DNA from: Pomphorhynchus laevis
Lineage: Eukaryota; Acanthocephala; Palaeacanthocephala; Echinorhynchida; Pomphorhynchidae
Reading direction: 5' to 3'
Length of the DNA: 64,000 nt
Assembly: GCA_012934845.2 (NCBI GenBank)
Contig: WNNJ02000520.1
Location: 36,433-100,432, forward strand
In this document: positions 52,941 through 64,000 of the stretch, in pieces
Position numbering within the stretch: the stretch's first letter is position 1
Layout of the letters: each line of letters starts with the position of its first letter
The notes under the pieces: generated by a model
Database searches by the model: none
Told to the model about the DNA's origin: nothing
The model's input: only the letters and a program-made list of their open reading frames with translations
Program-made: the position numbers and the translations under genes

Positions 52941-54247
52941 ATGCCGTGCAAAAAGTGCAGTGTTGGAGCTACAAAGGATTCTGAATTATGCAAAAAAGGA
53001 GCAAAAAATGCTGGTTTTTCTATGGGAGAGGACATAAGAGAGTTTTTTCAGACCAAATAACGACTATAAGAGACGAAATTTTGGACAGCAACAATCTGGT
53101 TGACGTAGTTTCAATTGAGTCTAAGAACAATTGCTTTACAAACAATTCTAGGTTAAGGAATGCTACTACTTTGGATTCAAATATGGACAAGGTAAACTCA
53201 ATTTTAAGTTCAACTACCGACCACGTGAGTAATTTTTCACTTGCTTCTAACGTTATGGGGGAACTCCCCCTATTAAAAAACTGCAACATTTAACAATAAT
53301 CACTTCTACTAAACCAGTTGAACGCCATCACCTGTTCAATATTTTTCTACGAAAATTCACTCTTGACTACCCTGGAAGGGTATTATTCAACAACATTAAA
53401 ATTCATAATAACTCTATCAGAATCTCATTTGCAACACATGACTTGATGGTTGCTTATAATAAATTCTTTGATAAGTTCCTGACCCAATCGGGGACGCTGG
53501 AGCTTAAGCCTATACAGGCTACTGTCAAAATTAATAATTTTTCGTCATTCCTCGAACCTTCGGATTTGGATAAACTGAAAAATCTCTTCAAACTAGGCTC
53601 GATCAGGCCTCTTAAGTCTAAGTCTGGTGTGGCGCTACCTGTTGCATTTGCCTCCTGTGACTTGGAATATGGACTTACGCTATGCTCCTACGCTGTTAAC
53701 CCCTTTATGGGATATAATTTACGATTCACTTTAATAGATTCAAATAACATTACCTTCCGGCATTGCAACAACTGCCTCAAGGGGGGGGCATTGGGCCTCC
53801 ACTTGCAAGGATGAAAATTGATGTGGTGTTTGCATAAAGGCCTGTCCTTCCTTGCTGAACGACGTCAAATGTACCGAAATCACTGTATGCAGCAATTGTG
53901 GCGGTGACAACCCAGCGTGGTCTCGCTGTTGTCGCTCATTCAAAGAGTATCATAACAGGCACACCTCTGCCTCTTCTTCCGGAATTCAATCCTATTCTAA
54001 AGTTGCCTCGGATTCAGTCTCAAACGAAAGAAGGTCCGATAAAGACATTCTCTTTCTATTGGATAACACAAAAAAGATTATCTTCTCACAACTGCAACAA
54101 ATACTATCTCTACTGCTAGGTGCTTTCATGGCAGCTCCGTCTACTCCGGCAGATGTGGTAGTCCCCAAATCAAAGAAGAGGGCCGCGTCGGCCGAATTAT
54201 CCCCCCTCGTTAAAAATTGGGAAGCTTCTATATGGCCTGAGAAATGA
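52941..54247 (+). pseudogene. LINE F ORF1 remnant
   Basis: The N terminus (52941-53060) has an extra Cys pair (CKKC). The frame then changes. The middle block (53443-53814) and the knuckle and tail block (53852-54247) follow as in D. The first knuckle contains a run of eight G where D has five. Confidence 0.75.
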
Positions 54248-54358
54248 AGATTATGCCCAGGGACTACTGACACCTGATAGGGCTTGTGGTGAGAAGTGGA
54301 ACCTTCAAACTCCTGGCTCTGTCTAGGTTGGCTTCTTCCGTCCAACTAATCTATCACA

Positions 54359-56592
54359 ATGGTGAGTAAGCCCGAGCCTTTTTCACTGAATATTCTTCAG
54401 TGGAATTCGGGAGGGGCTTCTGCCATTAGGGTTCTATCTGGTAGAGACGCAGATGTCATAGTTTTTCACGAGACGCGGTCTATCCGTCTCCCCCAGGACA
54501 TTACTCGATTTACCCATAAGCACATTTATACCCACTATACTCCGTACATAAACTCTCCTCACTCCTCTTCATCTCAAGGACTCTTGACCTTAGTTAAATG
54601 CTCCTTAAGATCCTCCCTCATTTTAAACTACACATGTCCAGCCCTGTCTTGTTTAGTTGTATCACTCGTTAAGAACGGTAAACGCCTCAGTCTTGCCAAC
54701 GTCTATATTCGTCCTGGAGATATTCACAAGAACCGTGACCTCCTGGATGGGATAATTGATGGAGGCTACGACATGGTACTAGGTGACTTCAACGACAGAA
54801 CTGGTCGTTGGATTAATGCAGCACTCCGCAGAGCAAGGATCGACTAACTTATTCATAAACCACCGTCACCCTCCTTTCATTGCACATCAACGAATTCTCT
54901 CCTAGACTTATTATTGCTCCATGAGAAGTGGTTGCTTAAACCCTTCTGCACAGAGCAATCGCGGTAACATCTGTCTACATTTCATGACCTGATTCGTTGG
55001 TGGATAGAAGAGGATTCCCTGCTTCGTAGAAGATTCCACTTTGATCCCATCAGAGTGGCTGCCTTCCAAGCAGCTATCCAACGCTTCCCCCGAATTGGCA
55101 ATGAGAGTTTAACCGGATTTAATTCCTATCTCTCTTCGCAAGCAACCGCGTTACTCAGCCATTCCATCTGAGTAAGGATAAGGCGAGTATTGCTCGTCTT
55201 AACCCTTCTCAGCCTTTTTTCTTGAAAATATTCAAGAAAGAGAAGTTTGTTTGTTGGAGGGATAGAGCATCCGGGTGAATCGGAAGTATTGGTCTTGTTA
55301 GAGTTTTGGAGGAGTCACTATCCCTGCACAACTATGGAGCCACTCAATCACCGCTAACAATCCCGCATTGTGGAGACTTCAGGAGTAGAGTTCTATTTGT
55401 TCCAGATATACTCAATGCCTGTGGGCCTCTTCCGGGCACCTCCAAAACCGTCGTTCCACTCTCTTCTCGAGTCTGTCAGCTTTTGACAGCCGATCAAAGA
55501 AGGGAGGTGGCCGTCACAATGCTATTAGCCACCCCATCCGATGTGGCCGGCATCAACATAAGTCGAAGAATTTTTATACCTAAGAAATATCCGGTCTTTT
55601 GTCCTAAAGACCTGCGGCCCATTTCGATTCAGAATTCCCTCGTATCGATCTACGAAAATGTGCTTGCGCGTAGAATCCGCGATCATTTAAGTAGGCGTAA
55701 ATTAATCCAACCTGGTTTCCATGGGTTCGTCAAAGGTCGCTCGGTCCATTCAGCAGTAGGTGATGGGCATCAGTTCTGTCGGGAGAATAGCCATCAACTT
55801 GTGTTGGCTGTTTTCCTTGACTTTTCTGCTGCATTTGACCGCATATCCATTCCGTTTGTTATCTCTTCTCTCAGGTCCCTCGGGTTGCCTGCGAGAATTG
55901 TTAACAGGGTGGAGGTACTGTTGTACACCAAGCGATTTTATTATGAAGACGCCCTGATGCGCGTCAGTTCTACCCAATTACGGGTGTGCCTCAAGGTTCT
56001 TCTCTTTCTCCTATCTTGTATCTTGCTGCCTCCATAAATCTCTTCAAAATATTTAAAACAGCGTGATCAACGTCTAGTGGTGTACGCTGATGACCCCGCA
56101 GCCTTGTTCTCTGGACGCAGGTGTAAGGACGTAGTCTCTAACTTCAGCCGTTTCTTTTTAAGATTAAAAGACCAGTTACCCAGGTCCAATCTTATTCTAA
56201 ACTCGGCCAAATCGCAGGTGGTTGTATTTCATGGCTCCCCTGCGACGAAGCAAAAGCTTAAGAGACTAACACTCTCTGCTCTAGCCTCCTTATTTGCCTA
56301 TGATCCTCTCCCTACCTTCACAAGTCGAGTAAAATACCTGGGGTTCACCGTTTTAGTGAACTGGTCGGCGAAAGCTGACCTGGATAGACTTAAACGTGTC
56401 CTGAAGAGAGCTAGTTGGGCTCTAAAACGGGCCAAGCATCTGTCGTTGATTGGGAAAACCCAGGTGCGCCTCTGGGGCACTTGGGCTATCTCGGGATTAG
56501 TCTTCTTCTCTAAAGGACGTCCACCAGAGCAAAGACTAAGGTTTCTTAAGCTCCTCGTCTGTCGCTTACCCAACATAGTCCGCGCCGAGTGA
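54359..56592 (+). pseudogene. LINE F ORF2 remnant
   Basis: The pieces are as in D: the nuclease end (stop at about 54847), the RT fingers/palm (55306-56037) and the catalytic to C-terminal part (56077-56592). The catalytic box reads YADDPAALF. A one-base loss near 55950 separates the RT frames and is not shared with D. Confidence 0.8.
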
Positions 56593-56837
56593 TCTCTTCG
56601 GGGAAGGTGAAAGACTCAGGGATGGCTCAGTCGGAAAGCGGCGTGTTGGATTGGTTGGAGGGCTCAGATCCCTACGGATTTGAGGCCATAATTGTTGGAA
56701 GAAGAGAATTTTGTACAAAGGTCGGTAATGCTGATGATCTTTCATTTTTGCCCTTACACTGATTTTTGACTAACTACGTTTGCATGTTTTTTTGATTATA
56801 TTAATAAAGTCCTTATTATTAATTGTAAATTTCGAAA

Positions 56838-58034
56838 ATGAGTAAATTTAGCATGTCGGAGCGTTCAAAGAACTCAATGAAAACTAATTTTCCTGCCAAT
56901 GCAATAAACGAGGTATGTGGAGATTTAGCTTCTCTTGATTATATTCCGGAGGGTGAACCCCCCGGTACCAAAATTATTAACCTCGTGATTATCAGACTTT
57001 TGGTGCCTCTGGAAAGGCAGAACATGTTTAATGTTTTTATAAGAAACTTTCCCGATCGATTTAAAAAAGGATATTGTTCAATGCGATTTAATATTATGAA
57101 TCTGAGATTAAAATCTCATTCTGCACTCCTGATCTGGCAATGTCGTACGTTGACTACTTTAAAAAAGAGCATTCGGAACAAGGTATAATTGCTTGCAAAC
57201 CAATCCTGGCAACACATTCATTTCAGAAGAAGATATATCAGCCCTAGAAACTGATAAAAAATTCTCTAACGTTCGCTTTATAAAAGGGATTAAAGGCTTC
57301 CCCAATCCCGTGGCGTTCTGCAATGCCCCGGTGGATGAAGCTCAAAAACTGTCGATTTCGACATATAATCCTTTTATGGGGTATAATTTGAAATTTTCAA
57401 TAATCGAAACCGATTCACTAACGTACCCTCACTGCAACAATTGCCATCAGTGGGGACATTGATCTACTGACTGTTCTCTCCCTAAAGGTGCGGCGTGTGT
57501 GGTAAAACTGCTATACATCCTGAGAAGTTTGAAGTTAAGCCATTTTTTGCAAACTGCGGTGGTGAGCACACAGCTCACCACCGCAGTGGTGAGCTGTGTA
57601 AAAAAAAGTGTAAAATCTTTAAGGCGTACCAAAAGATACACAGGAGTGTGACAGCAAAACCGACTTGCTTTGTGGAAGCTGTCTCGTTTAACAAGAAAGA
57701 TGACAGGATGCTTTATACAGAAATCCTGAAACTCATTGAAATGCATCATCAGGCATCAATGATTCAACTTGAAAAATTGGTCCAAAAATTGGTGGGTCAA
57801 TTAGCGGAATCTTTCCATTCTCCTTCTGGGAAGACCAACAATATTAAGAAACCACCAAAATCTAAGAAACGACACGGGTCAGCGCTAAGCATAGCCGCTC
57901 TGAAGCTTGCTCGGAAGGATTCTATATGGGCTATGGCTAACGAGGGAAATGAAGATATCGCCCGTGTGCAAGCGACTCCATTTGTCGTGACGGGAAGCGG
58001 TAAAGGCGACCTTCCCGCATCTAGTTGCGACTAG
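56838..58034 (+). pseudogene. LINE G ORF1 remnant
   Basis: Blocks as in E: 56838-57188 up to VPLERQNMFNVFIRNF, then 57193-57462 to CNNCHQWGH. The tail follows at 57495-58034. In the third knuckle a fold-back insertion (57554-57599) turns CGGEHPAWSKKC into CGGEHTAHHRSGELC without loss of frame. A deletion of about 20 bases near 57215 is peculiar to G. Confidence 0.75.
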
Positions 58035-58068
58035 GTGGAGGGCGTCTTACTTCGGTAACACCTACGCA

Positions 58069-60390
58069 ATGGGAAGTAATCAAGGGCCTTTTTCACTGAA
58101 TATCCTTTAGTGGAATCAGGAGGTGCTTCCGCCCTTAGCCTTCCATCTGGTAGATATGCAGATGTTATAGTCCTTCAGGAGACGCGGTCTATCCGTCTCC
58201 CCCAGGATATTACTCGATTTATCCCTAAGCACATCTACAACCACTTTACTCCTTACATAACCCACCCGTAACTCATCTTCATCTCAAGGTCTTTTAACCC
58301 TAGTGAAAAGCTCCTTAAGATCATCCCTCCTATTAAACTACTCTTGTCCAGCCCTATCTTGTTTAGCTATATCATTTTGTAAGAACGGTAAGCGTGTAAG
58401 CGTATAAGCATAGCCAATGTCTATATTCTGCCAGGAGAAATTCACAAGAATCGTGACCTCCTGGAACGAATATTAGGGAGCAGAAATGACATGTTACTTG
58501 GTGACTTTAACGACAGAACTGATCGTTGGATTAATGACGCACTCCGCAGAGCAAGGATCGACTATCTTATTCATAAACCACCTTCCCCACCTTTCATTGC
58601 TCTACAACAAATTCTCTACTCGACATATTACTGCTACAAAGGATGTGATTGTTGAAACCCATTTGCACCGAGCAGTCGCGTCAACAACAGACCACCTCTC
58701 ATGACCTAATTCGCTGGCGGCTAGAGGACGATACGTTGCTTAGAAGAAGGTTTCACTTTGACCCTATTAGAGTGGCCTTCTTTCAGGCAGCTATCCAGCT
58801 CTTCCCCTGAATTGAGAGTTTGACCGAATTTAATTCCTACCTCTCATCGCAAGCTACCGCGATCCTTTCGACTACCTATAAAGGTCGAATATACAATCCT
58901 ACTCCAACAAAGCACAAATTCCTAGCTAAAATGTTACACCTTCCCAATCTCTCTGTTTCCGCCAGACAGATCCTCTCGAATGAATATTGGAGCTCTAGAT
59001 ATAGTCTCCAGCTGTGCAGGGATAGGGCAAGCATTGCTCACCTAAACCCTTCTCAGGCTTCTTTCTGGAAGATATTCAAGAACGAGAAGTTTGTCTGCTG
59101 GAAGGATAGAGCCTTGGTTTGGATTGGTAGCATATGCCTTGGCAAAGTTTAAGAGGAGTCACTTTCCTTACATAATTATGGAGCCACTCAATCTCCCCAA
59201 CCAATCTCGTCTTGGTGTGACTTCAGGAGTAGGGACTTATCTGTTACAGATATCCTTAACTCCTGGGGATCACTTCCGGGCACCTCAAAATCCCACGCGC
59301 CACTCACCACTTGTGTCTGTCAGCTTTTGACATACAGTCAGAGAAAGGAGGTCGCCATCACAATGCTATTAGACTCCACGTCCGACATATCGGACATCAA
59401 CATCAGCCGTCGAGTTTTTTACCTAAAAAGAGATTAATCACTTGTCCAAAAGATCTGCGACCCATCTCGATTCAAAACGCTTTCATATCCATCTACGAGA
59501 AAGCGCTTGCGCTTAGAATCCGCGTTCATTTATGTAGGCGTAATTTGATCCCACCGAGTTTTCATGGGTTTGTCAAAGGGCGCTCGGTCCATTCAGCAAT
59601 TGGCGAAGTGCATCAGTTTTGCCAGGATAATAGCCATCAGCTTGTTATGGCTATTTTTCTTGATTTTTCAGCTGCATTCGACCGGATCTCCATTCCCTTA
59701 GTTATCTCCTCTCTTAGGTCCCCTACTATGAAGACGACCCTGATGCGCGTCAGTTCTACCCTATTACATGTGTACCTCAAGGATCCCCACTTTCTCCTAT
59801 CTTATATCTTGCTGCATCCATTGTACTATTCAAGAATTTTAAACGTGATCAACATCTAGTGGTATATGCTGATGATACCACAGCCTTGTTCTCCGGACGC
59901 AGGTGCAAAGATGTAATCTCTGACATCAGCCGTTTCTTTTTAAGATTAAAAGATCAGTTGTCACATCCAATCTCATTTTAAACTCCTCTAAATCGCAGGT
60001 GGTAGTCTTTAATGGCGTTCCTGCCACCAAAAAGAAACTTAAATGACTAGCACTCTCTGCACTCTCCTCCATTTTGCAGCATCAACCACTCCGTATCTTC
60101 ACGAGTCGAGTAAAATATCTGGGGTTCACCGTTACAGTGAATTGGTCGGCGAAAGCTGACCTGGATTGACTTAAACGTAACCTGAAGAAAGCTAGGTGGG
60201 CTCTGAAATGGGCCCAACATCTGTCATTGAATTGGATAACCCAAGTGCGCCTCTGGGGGTACTTGGGCTATCTCGGGATTAGTCTTCTTCTCACGAGGCC
60301 GTCCCCAGAACAAAGACTAAGGTTTCTCAAGCTCCTCATCTCGAGATAACCAACCATAGTGTGCCTTGAATGGACTCTTAGGTGTGTGAG
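58069..60390 (+). pseudogene. LINE G ORF2 remnant
   Basis: The start is MGSNQGPFSLNILW-like at 58069, with early frame changes. The connector is open at 58820-59152. The RT is at 59311-59859, with a deletion of about 80 bases after SLRS relative to E. The catalytic words YADDTTALF lie near 59865-59895 in another frame. Confidence 0.7.
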
Positions 60391-60651
60391 ATACCCCGAA
60401 TGGTTCAGTCAGAGGGCGGCGCGCTGGTGCGGCCGAGGAGCTCAGATCCTTATGGACCGAGGCCGTGAATATAAAATGAAGATTCCAAAATACTCGTCGT
60501 GAACGACTTCTATTTAAAGTTTTCTTTTGCATGTTTTTGTTTCTTAAGTTTTTATCGGTTATATAGTTTTTAATAAAACCCTTATTTATTTATGAATATG
60601 TTTCAAAATTTATCGGTTATATAGTTATTAATAAAACCCTTATTTATTTAT

Positions 60652-60728
60652 GAATATGTTTCAAAACTAGCGACTGTTTGCTGCACGTATTTTCTGTGTT
60701 CTACACTTTATACAAATGGATAAAATCT
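60652..60728 (+). repeat. Right half of the LINE-array target
   Basis: The sequence gaatatgtttcaaaactagc to gataaaatct matches the right half of the uninterrupted site at 39765-39900 (one of its two 60-bp units). It separates LINE G from the 3' end of LINE H, which points the other way. Confidence 0.8.
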
Positions 60729-60948
60729 AATAATAATAAAGATTTTATTAAAAATAAACATGCAGGATAATATCATTAACAGAAGACAGTTACTATCAAG
60801 CCTTTATCTAATCTTCTCTAAGATGAATTGAAAATCTTCAAAGTTGCATGTCAATCTTCTTTTAAACATTATGGCTTCAAATCCATTGGAATTTGAGCCC
60901 TCCAACCGATCCAGCACGCTGCCTTCCGACTGAACCACCCTGGGTCTT

Positions 60949-61752
60949 TCACCCCCCCCGAAGGATCCAATCGGTGCGGACTATGCTGGGTAAACGAGAG
61001 ACGAGGAGCTTCAGGAACCTTAGTCTTTGCTCTGGGGGACGTCCTCTAGAGAAGAAGACTAATCCCGAGATAGCCCAAGTGCCCCAGAGGCGCACCTGGG
61101 TTTTCCCTTTCAATGACAGATGCTGAGCCCGTTTCAGAGCCCACTTAGCTTTCTTCAGGATACGTTTAAGTCTATCCAGGTCAGCTTTCGCCGACCAGTT
61201 CACTAAAACGGTGAACCCCAAGTATTTTACTCGACTTGTGAAGGTAGGGAGAGGATCATAGGCAAATAAGGAGGCTAGAGCAGAGAGTGTTGGTCTCTTA
61301 AGCTTTTGCTTCGTCGCAGGGGAGCCATGAAAGACAACCACCTGTGATTTGGCGGAGTTTAAGATAAGATTGGATTTGGGTAACTGGTCTTTTAATCTTA
61401 AAAAGAAACGGCTGATGTCAGAAACTACGTCTTTGCACCTGTGCCCAGAGAAAAGGGCTGTGGTGTCATCAGCATACACCACAAGACGTTGTTCGCGTTT
61501 AAATATTTTGAATAGATTAATGGAAGCAGCAAGATATAAGATAGGAGAAAGAGGTGAACCTTGAGGCACACCCGTAATAGGGTAAAACTGACGTGCATCA
61601 GGGTCGTCTTTATAATAAAACCGTTTGGTGTACAGCAGGATCTTCACCCTGTTCACAATTCTCGCAGGCAACCCGAGGAACCTGAAAGAAGAGATCACAA
61701 AAGGAATGGAGATGCGGTCAAATGCAGCAGAAAAGTCAAGGAAAATAGCCAC
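60949..61752 (-). pseudogene. LINE H ORF2: reverse transcriptase and C terminus
   Basis: An open stretch of 267 codons from FLDFSAAFDRIS through GVPQGSPLSPILY, YADDTTALFSGHRCK, LILNSAKSQVVVFHG and VKYLGFTVLVNWSAKADLD. It ends in LWGTWAISGLVFFSRGRPPE and a final stop at about 60949. It shows the normal C terminus of the family. The upstream RT fingers (61695-61988) are in another frame, with a short scrambled stretch. Confidence 0.8.
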
Positions 61753-62380
61753 AGCCAGGCGATGGCTATTTTCCCGACAAACTGCTCCACCTCACCTACT
61801 GCTGAATGGACCGAGCGACCTTTGACGAACCCATGAAAACCTGGAGGGATCAAATTACGCCTACTTAAATGGTCGCGGATTTTTTTGCGCAAGCGCTTTT
61901 TCTTAAATTGACACGAGGGCATTTTGAATCGAAATGGGTCGCAGGTCTTTAGGACATGAACAGGATTTTTTCTTAGGAATAAAAACACGTTTACTAATAT
62001 TGATGCCTGCTACATCGGATGGGGAGGCTAAAAGCATAGTTACGGCCACCTCTCTTCTCTGATCAGCTGTCAAAAGCTGACAGACCCGAGAAAGAAGTGG
62101 AAGGACGGATTTGGAGGTGCCCGGGAGTGGACCCCAGGAGTTAAGAATATCCGTAACAGAAAGATCCCTACTCCTGAAGTTACACCAAGGCGGGATTGGT
62201 TGAGGTGATTGAGTGGCTCCATAGTTGTGTAGGGCTAGTGACTCTTCAAAAACTTTATCAAGGCCTACATTCCCTATCTAACTCAATGCTCTATCCTTCC
62301 AGCAAACAAACTTCTCCTTCTGGAATATCTTCCAGAAGGAAGACTGAGAAGGATTAAGATGAGCGATACTCGTCCTATCC

Positions 62381-63321
62381 CTACTCAGCTGGAAGCTGTA
62401 TCCAGTATTCATTCGAGAGTGCCTGTTTGGCGGAAGCATAGAGATTAGGGAGGTTCAGTAATTTTGCTAGGACCTTGAGTTTCGTCGGAGTGGGATTGTA
62501 TATACGACCTTTATAGGTAGTCGATAGAATCGCGGTAGCTTGCGAAGAGAGGTAGGTATTAAATTCGGTCAGACTCAGATTTCCTATTCGGGGAAAGAGT
62601 CGGATAGCCGCATGGAAGAAGGCTACTCTGATCGGATCAAAGTGAAACCTCCTTCGAAGCAATGTATCTTCCTCAATTCTCCAGCGAATTAGGTCATGAG
62701 AGATGGACAATTGTTGGCGAGACTGCTCCGTACAGAGAGGTTTAAGCAACCACCTTGAGTGAAGCAGTAAAATGTCGAGGATTGAATTTGTTGATGTGCA
62801 ATGAAAGGTGGGTGTCGGTGGTTTGTGAATAAGATAACCGTTCCTAGCTCTGCGAAGTGACGCGTTGATCCAACGACCAGTTCTGTCGTTGAAGTCTCCA
62901 AGTATCATGTCATAGCCGCTATCAATAATACCGTCCAGGAGGTCGCGGTTCTTGTGAATATCTCCAGGACGAATATAGAAGTTGGCAAGACTGAGGCGTT
63001 TACCGTTCTTAACGAGTGATACTACTAGACAGGAGAGGGCTGGACAAGAGTAATTTAATATGAGAAAAGACCTTAAGGAGCATTTAACTAGGGTTAAGAG
63101 TCCTTGAGATGAAGAGAAGTGGGGTGGGTTATGTACGGAGTATATTGGGAATATGTGTGCTTTGGGAAAAATTGAGTAATGTCCTGGGGGAGACGGATAG
63201 ACTGCGTCTCCTGAAGGACTATAACATCTGCATCTCTACCAGATAATAGTCTAAGGGCGGAAGCACCTCCCGAATTCCACTGAAGAATATTCAGTGAAAA
63301 AGGCTCGGGTTTACTCACCAT
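62381..63321 (-). pseudogene. LINE H ORF2: endonuclease region
   Basis: The start MVSKPEPFSLNILQWNSGGA at 63321 leads to DVIVLQETQS. After a frame change near 63100 the block from ILGDFNDRTGRW to TSTNSILDILLL and ISHDLIRWRIEED is open down to 62381. The nuclease residues expected by motif are present in these pieces. Confidence 0.75.
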
Positions 63322-63439
63322 TGTGACAGATCAGTTAGACAGAAGCAGCCAGCCTAGACAGAGCTACGTGCAAGGAAGTAACCCCCTTGCCACTAGCCCC
63401 ATCCAGGGCCAGAGCTCCCTGGGCAATATCTTCATTTCC

Positions 63440-64000
63440 TAGTGAAGCGCCAACCATGTTCATGTTATTAAGAAGCTTTCCAATTTTAAGCGGTGGAACT
63501 TTATTTGCGGAAGCCCCCCTCTTCTTGGAATGGGGGTTTTTTCATTCAGCAGGAATTGGGGCAGAGTCCGCCCCCCACGAGTGCCAGGATCTGAGGAGTC
63601 AACATCGCTTGAAATTGTGACATCAACGTCTTTTTAATATTGTCCAGAAGAAGAATTATATCAGAATTTGACATTCGATCCACCGGATGAGCGCTGCAGA
63701 GAAGGGTTTATTTGCCGTTTTTTTAGCAAACAACTGTCGGTATTCCCGGAAATGATTACATCGTCGGGGCCAAGCAGGGTGTTTACCCCCGCACTAAAGG
63801 CAGGACGGAGGAGCTGAGCATTTCTCGCCTTTACACATACTGGAACATGCGTCTGAGGCACAAACACCGCAAGTCTTTATTTTACCACAGGAGGATCCCC
63901 AATGGCCCCATCCATAGCAATTATTACAATGAGGATAAGTTAGATTGTCTTCCTCCATTAAAGTAAAGCGAAGGTTAAACCCTAAAAAAGGGTTATAAGC
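63440..64000 (-). pseudogene. LINE H ORF1 C-terminal part, cut by the window end
   Basis: On the minus strand NPFLGFNLRFTLMEEDNLTY leads to the zinc knuckle CNNCYGWGHWGSSC, followed by CGVCASDAC. A lysine-containing tail follows. Further knuckles are hard to trace because frame changes follow. The N-terminal half lies beyond the window. Confidence 0.65.

Larger units (their letters stand above)
52908..56820 (+). mobile_element. LINE F, twin of D with full 5' end
   Basis: The unit starts right behind the tail of E with a leader of about 33 bases. It has ORF1 at 52941 (MPCKKCSVGATKDSELCKKG) and ORF2 at 54359. Its 3' tail is the same as D. From about 53190 on it matches D nearly base for base at an offset of about 7.76 kb. 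Confidence 0.85.
56821..60655 (+). mobile_element. LINE G, twin of E, last unit of the head-to-tail array
   Basis: Matches E from the leader to about 60355, then switches to a different 3' UTR (ttatcggttatatagt, then aataaaacccttatttattt). It ends at the array target (tgaatatgtttcaaaac). The last 58 bases of element plus target are present twice in tandem (60553-60610 and 60611-60668). Confidence 0.85.
60729..64000 (-). mobile_element. LINE H, opposite strand, runs off the window
   Basis: The minus-strand unit has its 3' tail (aataaaatctttattattat) at about 60729-60750. ORF2 runs from 63321 down to 60949, and the C-terminal part of ORF1 extends from about 63440 to the window edge. In wording it is closest to LINE C but with the complete 3' end that C lacks. 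It lies tail to tail with LINE G. Confidence 0.85.

Noticed and set aside
41284-60655. Telomeric LINE array (SART/TRAS or HeT-A style)
   Set aside because: The head-to-tail order is suggestive, but I saw no TTAGG or similar telomere repeat runs at any junction, and the flanks are ordinary sequence with a paralogous empty site.
60893-61126. Plus-strand ORF rich in prolines and arginines
   Set aside because: Mirror of the LINE H ORF2 C terminus; similar antisense frames appear in every sister unit, as expected from codon bias.
62320-62350. Palindrome near 62330 in LINE H as another fold-back joint
   Set aside because: Sister units carry nearly the same near-palindromic coding words (SFWKIFK region) here; a single substitution makes it look perfect.
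1-64000. CRISPR arrays, bacterial operons, rRNA or tRNA genes
   Set aside because: No regularly spaced short repeats with unique spacers, no ribosome-binding patterns, and no tRNA or rRNA signature were seen; the content is eukaryotic.

Overview
This window is a eukaryotic, AT-rich stretch made almost entirely of retroelements and their debris. No complete, clearly functional host gene is visible. The mix suggests an arthropod, probably an insect: CR1-like and CCHC-ORF1 LINEs, Penelope-like elements (PLEs) with GIY-YIG nucleases, Ty3/Gypsy fossils of a Mag-like lineage, and one scrap of an MGAT2-like N-acetylglucosaminyltransferase gene. The species cannot be fixed from the sequence alone.

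Layout. 1-1830 is a canonical PLE on the minus strand (RT first, GIY-YIG last). 1995-3900 holds a Gypsy integrase scrap and two unidentified tandem repeats. About 4645-4902 is the MGAT2-like gene fragment. 6240-13765 is one Gypsy fossil on the minus strand, split by a nested, tandemly arranged PLE of the other kind (GIY-YIG first, RT after; Naiad-like) at 7425-10990. 13775-15840 is a 5'-truncated L2/CR1-type LINE. 16320-22820 is a large imperfect inverted repeat. Its arms carry the permuted PLE, and its centre carries an unrecognised one-pass membrane protein ORF of 166 codons. 23541-27900 is a chimeric LINE. 28165-34175 holds a second copy and a rearranged third copy of the membrane-protein locus, separated by an LTR-bounded Gypsy fossil (29065-33577). 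34545-39060 is a CR1-like LINE with both ORFs open.

39640-64000 is dominated by one LINE family: two-ORF units, CCHC ORF1, endonuclease plus RT in ORF2. The units are called A to H here; A lies earlier, at 23541. C to G stand head to tail on the plus strand with almost no spacer, and H faces them on the minus strand. D+E and F+G are a tandem duplication of about 7.76 kb. The same target sequence flanks both ends of the array, and a closely related uninterrupted copy lies at about 39640-39900, so filled and empty sites can be compared in one window.

How the pieces relate. The autonomous-looking parts are the CR1 element, with both ORFs intact, and the open ORF2 of LINE C. The rest is fossil material showing nested insertion, template switching, unequal exchange and fold-back (short inverted duplication) junctions. 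The items most worth follow-up are the head-to-tail LINE array and its target site, the coexistence of the two PLE architectures, the duplicated membrane-protein ORF with its reciprocal fold-back junctions, and a conserved 45-codon reading frame inside a tandem repeat at 2375-3378. Coordinates of element ends are by eye and usually good to about 10-50 bases.
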